From positions 1 to 64,000 of the forward strand of contig CM074760.1 in the NCBI GenBank assembly GCA_037355855.1: a DNA stretch of 64,000 bases. The letters are read 5' to 3'. Position 1 is the first letter of the stretch. The number at the start of each line of letters is the position of its first letter. The stretch is from Pseudo-nitzschia pungens. Its lineage: Eukaryota; Bacillariophyta; Bacillariophyceae; Bacillariales; Bacillariaceae. The notes under the pieces are model-generated. The model made no database searches, was not told the origin of the DNA, and worked only from the letters and a program-made list of their open reading frames with translations. This document shows positions 33,001 through 45,064 of the stretch, in pieces. The position numbers and the translations under genes were made by a program.

Positions 33001-34353
33001 GATTAATTTGTTTCTATATATATATATATCTGTATATCGTTAAAAATATGTTGATCTGTGGTTTGGAAACGAAGTGGCTCGTTTGAGTAATTTGGTCTTG
33101 GGTTTGCGTTCAAAGCATAACGAAGGAAAATTGTTTGCTACGCTTCTTCCCGTTGTAGTGTTTCGAATGGAATGAATCCCATCCCATTCCATTCCATTCC
33201 ATTCCATTCCATTCCAAACCAATCGCATCCAAAAACTTACACAAGTTGCCAAACAAAGACTGGTGATCGTTTCGTACGGTATGTGTGAATGGAACCGGGA
33301 TTGCTCGAAACGGTGACCGATGCCGATAGGATGTACGATATGCAACAAGGGATGTTAGCTAATGCTTTTTGTTCCGTGGGAAGAAAAACTGATGCTTATT
33401 TTCGTAGAATTTGCGTTTTGTGTGTGAATGGAGAGGTCCCTTTTTTTCTTCTGGAGGGGTGGGAAAAAAATCGGTCCATTTTTATCACGGCGTTATCGCG
33501 AGAAGAAATCACACCATGGTCCCACGGGATATCCTACGAAAAGTTACCTACCGTTCACGTCGCAACTGTATTACTTCTATTACGGTATTAAACCTTACCG
33601 TATTACTGGTAATCTCTTATTATTCTTCTTCTTCTTCGATAATTGATGATTCATTCTTCGAATAGAGATGAGTGAAACGGCAATCAAAGAATGCAAAGAA
33701 TGCAATGGAGAGTAAGACTTAGGTGACGGATCCGTACAAAACTTACGTAATATGACTCACTCAAACAACTCCGAACCGTTGTCGCCGAACAACATTGTAG
33801 TCAACGTACAGTGTTCTACGACACGATTTTTAATAGTTTTTAGTACGGGAGACACGGGCTTGCTTGGGTGTGTGATGGGATGCATGATTAATTTATTGGT
33901 GATTTTGATTTTGATTGACGATTGATTTCATTCAAAAACGAGAATCATTCATCCAACGATCGCTGGAATTCGAAACCCATGACCATTACTTAAGGGAATA
34001 GTTGTCTCAGTGTGACACACAACCTCTCAGTTAGGTTCGCCGTTCCGACGCTGACATGCGGGAATGAACAAATCCTCCAATCGAAATCCATTTCGAAACC
34101 ACCATCTCAGAATCCGGAATTCGGCATCATCTAGATAGAAAAAATGATGTGCGACGTCATTCACAAGATGGAATGATTAAAATAAGGTTACTACGAAGTA
34201 AAATTAAGATTACAGTACCGTACGAGAACATTCGTTCTACTAATAAGTACGAAGTACGTAGTAACTTACATCGTACTATTCCGTTACCACTTCCCGTACG
34301 AGTAAGGTTTACCGGTACGAATAAAATTACTTGTACCTAGTGTGATATTTTTT
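33001..34353. other. Spacer, no gene seen
   Basis: An ATTCC pentamer run lies at 33178-33218. A 100-codon frame (33289-33591) has no family signal and is not called. A tRNA-like stretch is listed separately. Confidence 0.45.
33962..34060 (-). other. tRNA-like / Pol III promoter-like sequence
   Basis: The minus strand reads ACCTAACTGAGAGGT, a possible D arm with a 4-bp stem and an A-box-like core. GTTGT...ACAAC then pair across a 13-nt loop, followed by GGTTTCGAATTCC, a B-box-like T arm. The acceptor stem pairs poorly. It may be a decayed tRNA, possibly with an intron. Confidence 0.3.
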
Positions 34354-34965
34354 GGATTCTGTTGGGCAAGACACAGGTCACCGCAACTGCAGGATGCGGA
34401 TGGGGACACGCCCGCACCTCCACCTCCACCTCCATGCGCCTGTGAACTTGCCGCACGCCCCGTGACAAGCACTATGACATATGTGAGGAAGGTCCCAATG
34501 GTAGGTAGGTAAGTGCCACAAGAGGGTCGACAGCGTGCGCACCGATGCCTTCCCCACCTGCTCACCTCATTGTCTCTTGGCCAACACCAAGCCGACGACA
34601 ATGAGGAGTGCTGTTTCCTGTGGGAGCGGATCAACAAAACTTTATCTCTCTCCCCAGCCACACACCTCCACACACACCCTCAATGATGACGTCCCACTGC
34701 CGACGCCATTACTACTACGCCACTTCCCGACACCGCCCCGTTCGCGTCCACTCGCTGGCTACCCCAGCACGCTGGCTACCCCAGCTCCCCGATCCTGCTG
34801 ATCAATCACTTACCGACCATCACGCGTCCACCCCCTGGCTACCCCAGCACGCTGTTCAACTCAGCTATCCCAATCCTGTCGATCATCCCCATCCGGATCC
34901 CGTCGCCGACAACACGCGAAGTTGACGTACACCCGAGACGGTGCTGGGGTATCCCATAGGATACG
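34354..34965 (-). mobile_element. Dispersed element A, copy 2 (inverted relative to copy 1)
   Basis: Reverse-complement homologue of 14652-15300. Both ends match (TGTTGGGCAAGACACAGGTC here; GACCTGTGTCTTTCCCAACA there), as do GTGCCACAAGAGGG, ATTGTCTC and the GTTGACGTACACCCGAGACG block. The middle is diverged: 34650-34900 has CTGGCTACCCCAGC repeats not seen in copy 1. No protein is encoded. Confidence 0.7.
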
Positions 34966-37315
34966 AACAAAAAATTAAAAAAAAGAATAGTAAGAAGTCG
35001 TAAGGTTACGTGTACCGATACGTATTACAGTAGTTTTTCTGAAATTCTGAAGGGGATGGATATGGGTACCCGTGAAAAACTATAATGAATCACGTTTACC
35101 ATAATGAATCATGTCGAGTGACAGCATCTTTGCTTTTTGGAATATCTCCTTGCATACACCACCTCTGTTCAAAGTAAAGACATCCTCTGTTAGCTAACAC
35201 TCTACTCTACAATGCTCTATATTTACTTTTAAACAACTTCGCTTCCTCTTCCCTTAGTAAGCTCTCGAATACAGAAATTGGGCCGAAAATTGTGTGTTTT
35301 CGAGTGACAGCAACGAGCCGGCATAGTTTTTCGGCTTGCGCACACATTGCACACGGTAATTACACCCCTTCCGTTCCCGGTCTTTCGGGAATGCAGGGAA
35401 CGAACATGATAATATTATTATTATGATTTATACCGTATGGTACATACATACAAAGAACAACAATTTTCAGACGTCAAGATGCTGTCACTCGATTGTATGG
35501 TCACATGTAGAAAATGTACCAGTGTCTACATTTACCATAATGGATCCATTTTTGGCAATTTTTCGAAAAAACCACTAACTACAGGGGGCCAAAGCTATGG
35601 ATGTAAGTCACTGATTTCAACAGGAGTTGTTGCAAACAGTCGGTTTATAGTGTTTACGAATAGGTTGTAACTTTCGTTGAGGAGGTTTCCGTTACTGGGA
35701 GGAGGTATTTGGTCAGATAGTGAGGCAACAATCTGTCACTCCGACGTGATTCATTTTAGTTTTTCACGGGTACCGGTACCTCAGGAAACTCTTATTGGGT
35801 AATGGTAAGATCTTACTTCTAGTACCTTACCTTACTTTCACCAACGGTGCAAAACACCGAAAACACAAAAAATGACGTCGTTTGTGACAACTCGTGTCCT
35901 AAATGGACGGAGATGAACAGAATTTTAGAATCCGGAATCCGTCCGTTTGTGAGAATGAATCCCTAGCAACTAGTGAATAACCTCACTCTTACTATTGTAA
36001 TACATGCGTTAATCACGTCAATAGGAGCACAACAGCATTTCGCAGGTTATGAGCATCATCCCAACTACCAAGCTCATCACCACAACAGGTAGATAAACAA
36101 AGCATTAACAGCAGACTGATTTACTGCACCATATTCGATCGCTGGAGCTTCACACACGTAACCTTACTCTTATTGTAATACATGCGTTAATCACGTCAAT
36201 AGGAGCACAACAGCATTTCGCACCGTTAGCTCACTGCTCCTGCTGCGGATAGCGATTACAGGATCGTACGACGACGACGATGACAATCACGACGACACAG
36301 GTTAAAAGCCTGCGTAGAATGGTCGAGAAACATTCCGAGTGCAATCATACTACTAATACCATCCTCGCGTTGTATCACACTTCTAGTACTACTACTACAC
36401 TAGTAGTACTACTAGTAGTACAACTAGTACTAATAGTAACCTTACTAGTCAAGATCACAATAAGAATGATATTAGTATCGTGATCCTGATGATGAGATGT
36501 TCTTCTGCTGATGAACATCACTACTAGTACTACTACTAGTACTACTACTAATAATATCCTCATCATTCATTGTTGATCGATCGATCAAACTTTCTTCTTC
36601 GAACAAAAAGGTAAGCTTACAGGGGGAACATGGTTGATTTTCAGTTTTTGGAGGAATTCTGAAATTCCCGGTCCTCCCCCCCCTCGCTAAAAATAATTTC
36701 CCGGAGGACCCAGACTGGTATCGTCTGGTGTCGTCTGGTGTCGTCTGGTGTCGTCAGGTGTCGTCTGGTGTCATGACGAACAGGGACAGACGAACCAGTA
36801 CTACCAGTACTTGTACGTACCGTTTGTACTACGTAGAGAACAATAGATTCTTCAGTCGTCCTGCCATGAAGCAGCACCATCAGCACCACCATCGGCAGCA
36901 CCATCAGCAGCACCAGCACCAGGAGCACTCCAAGAAAAGATGAAGACGAACAAGCAAGAACAAGAAGCAACACGAAGGAAGAGTAGGGGAAACGCCACCA
37001 CCACCACTGAGTTCCGTGTGGATTGTGCTTTGACGGTTATCGGATGGCGGACGAATATCTTCGACGAATCTTGTGTCTCTCGACGGATAGCAAGGCCCGG
37101 GGCCTACTACCGTACTAGTAGCAAACGACCAAAAAGAACTAAACTAGTAGTAAACCTTAGTCTTCAACGATCACCAACAGCAAGCACAGCAGGCCCGCCA
37201 TCGAAAAATTCAACGATGGTAAGAAAAAATACTTGTTCGGGCACTGAAATAAACGTCCCCAACAACGTTGTCGTCAGTCCGTCAGTGACATTCTAATTAA
37301 TCTTATCCCTTTGTA
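34966..37315. other. Spacer, no gene seen
   Basis: A lone unit of the 41-bp repeat (TTCCCGGTCTTTCGGGAATG) lies at about 35374. 36715-36770 has TCGTCTGGTG 10-mers. AGT/ACT runs occur at 36382-36430 and 36520-36552, and CAGCACCA repeats at 36870-36925. No gene recognised. Confidence 0.5.
35984..36225. repeat. Direct duplication, ~60-bp units ~178 bp apart
   Basis: TATTGTAATACATGCGTTAA followed by TCACGTCAATAGGAGCAC and CAACAGCATTTCGCA occurs at about 35993-36044 and again at 36171-36222. The spacing is nearly the same as in the unrelated duplication at 20821-21113. Confidence 0.85.
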
Positions 37316-37567
37316 CTACAAAATTCCTATCAGCTGTCCCCCGGTTCTACATCCCCAAGTATTATCAGCACGTTTTGAACCAGAACCATGATTCGATTCG
37401 CAACTTGGCTTGGCAACAATACGGTAATTACGTGTACTACAAAGTTCCTATCAGCTGTCCCCCGGTTCTACATCCTCAACTACTAATTTCTACGGAAACC
37501 GGGGGACAGCTGATCGGAACTTTGTAGTACACGTAATTACCGGGTGACAGCTGATAGGAATTCCGTA
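37316..37567. mobile_element. Family C MITE with a second, foldback copy nested inside
   Basis: Outer copy: left end CTACAAAATTCCTATCAGCT at 37316, right end at 37567 (reverse complement CTACGGAATTCCTATCAGCT), flanked by TA on both sides. Inside lies a second copy (37438-37527) that forms a 46-bp inverted repeat (37422-37467 against 37497-37542) with one mismatch and a 29-nt loop. The arms extend beyond the TIR into CGGTAATTACGTGTA, so flanking DNA is part of the palindrome. Confidence 0.8.
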
Positions 37568-38195
37568 GTAAATAATAAATAATATTCGTCGGGAATGAAT
37601 ATTCCTCACGAACCAAGACTTCCACCTATAAGTAAAAATATCTTTCCAGAATATCAATGATCAGTAGGTAGAGCCCTATTGTCTCCACGAAATATCCCCT
37701 CAAAATGATACTACGTATTTCCCAAATGCTCTGCCTGCCTTCGACAAAAGTGACCTTTCGCAAGCCACACAAACCCACACCTAATGCCAATATCTCAAGT
37801 ACAATGAATTTTTGTTTCCGTTCAGTGTTCATTATTAACCTCACAACATCGATACACCGTCGTTAGTGTTCGGTCGAAAACACGTGCCTTAAAACTGCAT
37901 AGAAACAAATAAGAACAAAATCCTCGCGATTGTGCAGTTGTGACCGGACTCTCAAAGAGGCTCTCACAAAGAAAAAAGTTGAGATTATTCGCAACCAGCA
38001 ACCAGCAAACAGCAGACACGTTGTCCTGAGCGGAAACCAGGGCAACAACAAGACGGGCACAGCGATCCATCCCAAGCAAAATAAATCTACTAGAATCAAT
38101 CCATCTAGTGCATCGGTACAAAACAGGATCGCACGCACCTTTAGGTCCGAGTGGCAAATCTGCCGATCAACAAACATCATTAGCCGGTTTCTACC
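37568..38195. other. Spacer / presumed 5' region of the first tandem paralogue
   Basis: No gene recognised. The last ~100 bases before the ATG at 38196 lack the GTA/TAC words and are probably leader. Confidence 0.4.
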
Positions 38196-41100
38196 ATGGC
38201 ATTCCAGGCCCGTAATCCCATTACCAAAAGACGGGGAAGCAAGGCCTCTTCCCAATCGGTCTTTTCGACTTTCCTGAAGGTCGCGTATGCTACGACTCTG
38301 CTAGGAAGTGCTCTGGCGAACGCTTCGGAAAGCACTTCTTGGTTTGGGAGTTCCGAATCTAACAGCAATAGCAACAGCAACGGCAACAGCAACGGCAACA
38401 ACAACGGCAACGGAAATAACATCCACGCCATCCGTGCAAACGAGGTACGACGAGTCACGAGCCACGCGAACGCAAAGCCAAGCCACGCAAAACAAACCAA
38501 AACAAACAAGCAAGCGAGCATGCACCGTAATTTTGAATGCGAATGGCCTGACGTGGCGTTGCTTTGCTCTGCTCGAATTGTATGTTTCTCTTGTCGAGTG
38601 AGGCTCACCTGCACTGCGCGTACTTTTTTCTATTTGTGTTTGCTTTTGTGTTTACTTCTGTGTTGTCTGCGTTTGTGTTGTCATTTCAAGCTCGTGGAGG
38701 CTGAGAATGATCCTATCCCAATGACCTCCATGACGCTGGATAGTTACAGACCTCTCACGACCGATGTCACTGAGAAACAAATAGTTGTAGATGGTTGGAA
38801 TTATGTTGACTTGAACGATCACGATGACGATGACGATGGCGAAGACGACGACGATAACTATTACGATGACGATGACGACGACGATTATGATGATGATGAT
38901 GATGACGAAGACGAAGACGATCACTATCACGATGACGATGACGTCGAAGAGGACGATGATGACTACGAGAATGACAGGGATGATGAGGAGAAAGAGACCA
39001 ACTCCGTTGAATTAGAGCTGGAGCGAGAGCTTGGCAAGAAGAAAAATGTCAGTCGGCCTCGAACGAAACCCAAAAACAAGAAGCGGAACAAGTCTCCCCA
39101 AACCTCCGTCAACAAAAAGAAATCCAGAAGTAAGAAGAAAAAGAGGAATGCAGATGATATAGTCACCTTTCCCGAATATATCCAGGTGACCATTCCTTAT
39201 GACGCTCCCATTGAGGATTTCACGTGCAACGGATTGTTTGTCGGAACGCTGCCAGAAGATTTAGCTAACAATTTCAACATGCCCGTCAATCCTGAATCCG
39301 ACGACTACATTTTTGCCATTAGCAACATTTTCAAGACCGGCGAGAGGCTCCAAAATCTTCGCGACTGCGTCAGCGAGGACATCCTCCCCCAGCTGACCCA
39401 GGTCAAGCAGCGCAACAAAAAGGGCAACACCAAGAAGAAGAATTCCCGCAATAAGAAGAAACCAAAACCAAAACCAAAGAAGAGGAATTCAAAGAATCGA
39501 AATTTGCTCCCTGGTTCCGTGTCCGAAGAACATCCCTTTGCCACCGGAGTAGAAATCTTCTCGGATGGAAACAGGAGTTTGAACGCATCTCTTGGTGATG
39601 ATAATGATCACGACAGCAATGGCGAACATGGCATGGAAGAGGAATGGGATGTTGACGATGAAAATGAAGACTACGACGAAGACTACGACGAAGACTACGA
39701 TGAAGAATATGATGAAGAATACGATGAAGATGAAGACCCTGTTTTCGAAATGGCCCGACGTCGTTTGGACTTTGACGACTCCATCTTTCCCATATGGCTT
39801 CTAGATGCTGCGCAGCAAGAACTAGTGAGTATTGTTTGTGCTGATTTTACGTTCCAACCCTTCTGGTCGCTTTGTTTTGCTTTGTTTCTTTCTTTTTGTT
39901 TCATCGTGCATCGTGCATCGTGCATCATGCTTTATGGATGCTCGTTCCTCGACAAGTGATGTCATTTATCGCCCTGCTGGGGTTCCCACCCTTGTTTCCT
40001 CCTCAATCGGTTCATTTGTGTTTTCCCTTTGTTGCTTGAACGATGTTCTACTCCATTCTACTCCATTCATTACAATTCAATTCGATTCAATTCGATTCAA
40101 TTCAATTCGTAACATTCAATATTCTAATCTTTGATAGCTCAATGCATGTTTCAATGAGGAGGTGCAGGTCGACCTTGGCATTCTCAACTTCTTGGATAAT
40201 AGCATCTGTCGGCAAGCACCATTCACTGATCCCGATCCGACACCTGAACCGACCGTCCGGAACAAAGAGGTCAGCCCACCAACTCCCTCCCCGATCCGGC
40301 CCACACCAAATCCCACAATGGCACCGAACCCGGCACCGAACCCGGTGCCCGCACCTCCACCTGGCGGAAAGGGAACCAAGGGCAAGGGTTTCAAGGGTAG
40401 CAAGAGCAATGGAGGCAGCGGCAGCGACAACGACAACGACAATGATACGGGAGGCAAGGGATACAAGGCATACAAAGGAGCCAAGGGCAAGGGAAGCTAC
40501 GGTTACTACGGTTACTACGACATGACGGAGCAGAAAGACCAAGCCAAAACCAACCCCAACCCCAACCCCAAGAACAAAAACAAGAACAAAAACAGGACCA
40601 AAAACAAGAAGAAGAAGAAGAAACTGCAACTGGCGGCCGCTCCAATTGATGCCGACTACTTGATTTGCGTAAGCATGATTTCAATGTGACGATGGTGTAG
40701 AGGACTTTCAATTGATTCTGTTTTGTATCGTCGATGTCTCATTCGTACTTGGATTTGCCTCGTCATGCTTGTTTCCTCTCTTTTGTTGATGCTGCTGTTG
40801 CTGTTGCTGTTGCTGTTGTTGCTGCTGCTGCCGTGCCATCCTTTTATGTTTCCTACCGTCGGTGCATCCACGAACAACAACACGGATTTATTCATTGACA
40901 AATAATATCAAACCTACTCAATGTCCCTATCTCACAGCAAACCTACCGGCTGGAATGCACCGTTCGAGCAAGCATTCCCCCAACGACGTCTCCTTCCGAG
41001 TTTCCCTCCGAGTTTCCCTCCTTGGTTCCCTCCGTGGTTCCCTCCGACTTTCCCTCCGTGGTCCCAACGGCGTTGCCCTCGCAAATTCCATCGAGCTTAC

Positions 41101-42632
41101 CCTCCTCGATGCCCTCGGCGCCCCCCAGCATAGCCGATACCGATCAGCCCTCCGTTCTTCCGTCCACCACGCCGTCTGTGATTCCTTCTAGCACGCCGTC
41201 GAGCTTGCCCTCCTCGGTGCCTTCGAGCATACCCGAAACCGGTGTGCCCTCCGTTCGTCCATCCGTTTCTCCCACCCCTGCTCCGTCGTGTCCACCCACC
41301 ACCAGTCCGTCCGACGATCCTACCGCGGGCCCAACCGGCAATCCTACCCCGGGCCCAACCGGCAAGGGCAAGGGCAAGGGATCCAAGAAGAGTGACAAGA
41401 GCAAGGGCAAGGGATCCAAGGGCTGCAAGGATAGCAAGGACAGCAAGAGCTCCGGAAAAGGAAAGGACGAGAAGGGAAGCAAGAGCAATGGAAAGAGCGA
41501 AAGCCAAGGAGACAAGAGCAGCAAGAGTGACAAGAGCGAAAAAAGCAAAGGAAAGGGCAAAGGAAAGAGCGACAAGGGAAGCAAGAGCAGCAAGAGCAGC
41601 AACGGGAAGGATGACACCGGAACTGACAATGATGACAACAACAACAACAACGATGGCGATGGCGATGGCGATGACGATGATGACAACAGCAAGGGAAGTA
41701 GCAAGGGAAGCAGCAAGGGAAGCAAGGGCAGCAAGTCCGCGAAACCCAAGAAGACGGGTGGGAAGGGAACGGAAATCCCGACGCTATCCCCCGCTCCGTC
41801 GGGATCTCCCGCTCCGTCGAAACTCTCTGGACCCACCCTTGCCCCCGGCGAAACTACGAACACAGACGGCGATGGAACCGAAATCCGAAACGACGATGCA
41901 TACGCAGACTTGTTGGACCCCTTCGACGATCAAAATAGAACCTTGATCGAGTCTGATGAGGAGGAAGAGGATCACAATGAGGACTATGCCGAGGACTACT
42001 ATGCCGAGGACTATGAGGATGAATACGAGGACGAAAGCATTGGCGAGGGTAGAGCTCTCGGGGAAGACGACGAAGAAGACGAAGAAGACGAAGACGACGA
42101 AGACGACGAAGATTGCGGATTCGGAATAGAAGCCGAATCCGACAGCACTGTCGAAACCGAAGTGGAAACCGAAAGCGACGAAGACAGCGACGAAGCTAAC
42201 CTACAGCAGATCAGAACCAATGGCCAAACGGCAAGAGTTCGCGGAAAGCGCAACAACAACAACGGGAAGCGCAACGGGAAGCGCAACGGGAAGCGCAACG
42301 GGAAGCGCAACGGAAAGCGCAACGGAAAGCGCAATCCAACGCTCACTCAGAAGCGCAATCCGAAGAATCGCAAGCCAAAGCGCAATCCAAGGAATCGCAA
42401 CCCGAGGCGCAATGGCAACATCGATTCGCAGGCACAATCCAGACGAACAAGCGAAGTCGTTGACGAGCAGAACGAGCAGAACGAGCACGACGCACGACCA
42501 CCACCGCGGGGAAGCAACAGCAACAGCATGAGCGATCCTTCCTCCTTCTCTTCCGCTTCCCATGGCACCATGGAATCTGTCTCCTCCTTTGTTTCCATGG
42601 TGCGACACAGGATGGAACAGCAAAATTACTAA
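38196..42632 (+). CDS. Secreted polyampholyte protein, tandem paralogue 1 (candidate wall/silica-associated)
   Basis: Four exons: 38196-38444, 38691-39824, 40138-40668 and 40938-42632, all phase 0, giving 1202 residues. The start is set by a signal-peptide-like N-terminus (FLKVAYATTLLGSALANASE). Exon 2 has an Asp/Glu tract, a Lys/Arg tract, a conserved module (FTCNGLFVGTLPEDLANNF ... ESDDYIFAISNIFKTGERL), another basic tract and another acidic tract. Exon 3 begins LNACFNEEVQVDLGILNF and continues with PT repeats, KGKGFKGSK and NPNP/KNKN repeats, ending DADYLIC. Exon 4 begins QTYRLEC, then PSxxPS repeats, KGKGSK/SKSSK blocks, DNNN/DGDG, acidic tracts, GKRN repeats and the end motif ESVSSFVSMVR. 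RxL tripeptides (RNL, RRL, RAL) flank the blocks, as at cleavage sites in diatom silica proteins. The wall role is inferred from composition. Exon boundaries are supported by the paralogue at 46399-49905. Confidence 0.8.
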
Positions 42633-44291
42633 CAATGTTCGGTCGAATTGAAGAATCTCATCCTAAAACGGCAACAACGCACCAGCAGGTAAATTCTTAC
42701 AACAAGAACAACGAAGACGACTGACTCTATGTGATTATTCGTTATTATTAGTAGTACTAGAATTCTAACCATCATCCTCCTACTACTAGTATTGTTCCAG
42801 AAACCTCACCAAACCACCACCAGCATTCCGGCTGTCGGAGAAAGAAGAAGAAGAACCAGTCAAGAACAAGGCACACCACCTTTTTGTGATACTACTACTA
42901 CTACTAGTAGTACTAGTACTAGTACTAGTACTAGTAGTATTGTTGAGTATATGGGACAACCCACCACCTGCTGTTTAGTCCCTCCTTCATCGTTTTCTGT
43001 GTTGTAAATTGAAAATTGCAAACAATCATGTCTAAAAATCAATTACATACTACTAATCTTACTGCACTTACTACTAGTACACGTAAGAAGAAGTCTTACC
43101 ATTCCTCCTCACTACTACTAGTAGTAGTAGTAGTATTACTGAGTACTGACAGAAACCTTTACACGATTACTAGTACCATACTCAATACTATTACGAAGTA
43201 CTACTAGACTACTAGTAGTACTACTCTAGTAGTAGTAGTACTACCAATACTAGCTCAGTATTGTTTCATTTTTTGTTGCAACGCCCGAAGCAACTTTCAT
43301 TGTTGCAGCAGTAACCTAACGAGTACCGGTAAGATTCTGGTTGTAACCTCATTCCCTATTGAGTAATCTTACTACGAATTATTGATTATTGTGGCCACAT
43401 CGGACATCATACTACAGGTCGACGAGCCCCCCTGTGACCTGCGCGCGCTTGTTCGTCCATGGCAAGATTTACCTTACAGTCATGCATTGTCTTGGCATAG
43501 TAAGGCTTACGAGTAAGGTTACGGCAAGGTTAAGTCAACTTACTTTGCCATACGACAGGTGCGGTAAACCTTAAGTCTTACCGTAGTAAGCTCTACGCAC
43601 AATCGGGAAATGATCGACCAATTGATTGAAATCACTCATCAAAAGTAAGATCTTAAAATTAAGTTAGTGTAAGGTTTACCTATCTGTAACCTTACCGGTA
43701 CAGGTAAACATAAACCTATTCATGTTGTAAGGTTACGGTAGTATTCATTTATTCATTAACCTTATTCATACTACACGTAGTAAGATTACCGGTACACGGT
43801 AATTGCTATCTACGGTAAGGTAATCTAGCAAGCATCCCGTTATCGATCGATTGATTCGTCGACTGCGGTGTCCCTTGTTCTAAGACCTTGCCTGTACCCA
43901 GAAACGAATTGAATTGCCAAGCCACCGGAACAACTCACAACATCAAAGATGCGATACAAAACGGAAAAACATCGATCCCCCACGAGACCCGGGTGGCAAC
44001 TGGCAAGTGACAGGTGAGCTACCGGTAGAGAATGATACGAAGTATCCAACAACAGAGAAGAAGCACATTGCGAATGAGAAGTCTAGACAGAACGAAAGAA
44101 ACCCGTTGTTTTTGCTAGCAAGAGAGAACTCATCACAAGACTAACTAATCTACTAGGGGATCTACTTGTAGCACTGAGCAGGGGAAAACACTCAACGAAG
44201 GACTTTGACACACAATAAAACAACAAATCAGCGGCACCATGCCACAAACTTGCTTCGACGTATGAGTATCAATATGAGTATCAAAAACACT
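42633..44291. other. Spacer between the paralogues, no gene seen
   Basis: ACTAGT/AGTACT runs at 42895-42945, 43110-43135 and 43205-43255. Dense AAGGTTAC and ACCGGTA words from 43300 on. No gene recognised. Confidence 0.5.
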
Positions 44292-44353
44292 TTAACTCAC
44301 ACTCAATCGGACGCCAGAAGCCCCTCCAAGAGCCGCACCATACACGCATCTAA

Positions 44354-44390
<37 letters not shown>

Positions 44391-45064
44391 ACTGGCCTGC
44401 TGCTGATTACGGTTACGGACTAGTAGTAGTAGTAGTTCTAGCGCTTCACGAGTCATTTGTTCAGCCGCATCATGCCACACAGCATCGCGTTTTAGGGGCA
44501 TGCAGTATGTTACCCAACATGATACCACTTCGAGATTGCGACTAGCCACAGCCAGTTTCGATACCGGTACACAACCCTGGTTGTCCGATTTTGTTTGCAA
44601 CGGAACCTTGCATTCGTCTGCGAGGTATGCAATCGCTGCTTTATTGGGCAGTTCATGACGTCCTGCCGCAGCATAGCGCAGTGCATTCTTTAATATAGCG
44701 TCATTTTCGGTCACGTCATCTGCCTTCCTTTCGCTGACCAACCATTTCACAACATTTAGTAAATGCCCCCGTGAAGCAGCATGGTGATGCAACGCATTCG
44801 GCATTTCTGTACCACGAAAAAAGTTGCGTGTTGTACTGCGCGCCATTTCGTTCACGAAATGCTGTAGTAATTCCAACTGCCCCTTGACAGCACCGTAGCT
44901 TACAGGGGTATGTTGTACGGTAAGGTCTTACCCCCACTAGAAGTTTCAAAAGACTGATGCAATGCATTATTGTTTTGTACAATAATGTCTTTTATAGTCT
45001 CCCAATACTCTTCATATACATCTTCATCGTCTCCATCTTCCTCCGGTTTATCTACAACCTTCAT
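44292..45064 (-). pseudogene. Ankyrin-repeat-like gene, frame-broken
   Basis: From the ATG at 45064 an acidic N-terminus (KPEEDGDDEDVYEEYWETI) leads to NNNALHQSFETSSGGKT. Near 44905-44915 the reading must change frame (equivalent to one lost base) to reach TPVSYGAVKGQLELLQHF and ALHHHAASRGHLLNVVKWLV, which look like ankyrin repeats. A DNDN run (about 44345-44400) copies a GTTGTC microsatellite just before the stop at 44292. It lies antisense between the two paralogues and seems unrelated to them. A tiny intron is possible but would be only about 35 nt. Confidence 0.5.

Noticed and set aside
33289..33591. 100-codon frame with ATG
   Set aside because: No family, no repeat or signal, unusual composition at the end; length is within chance for this region.
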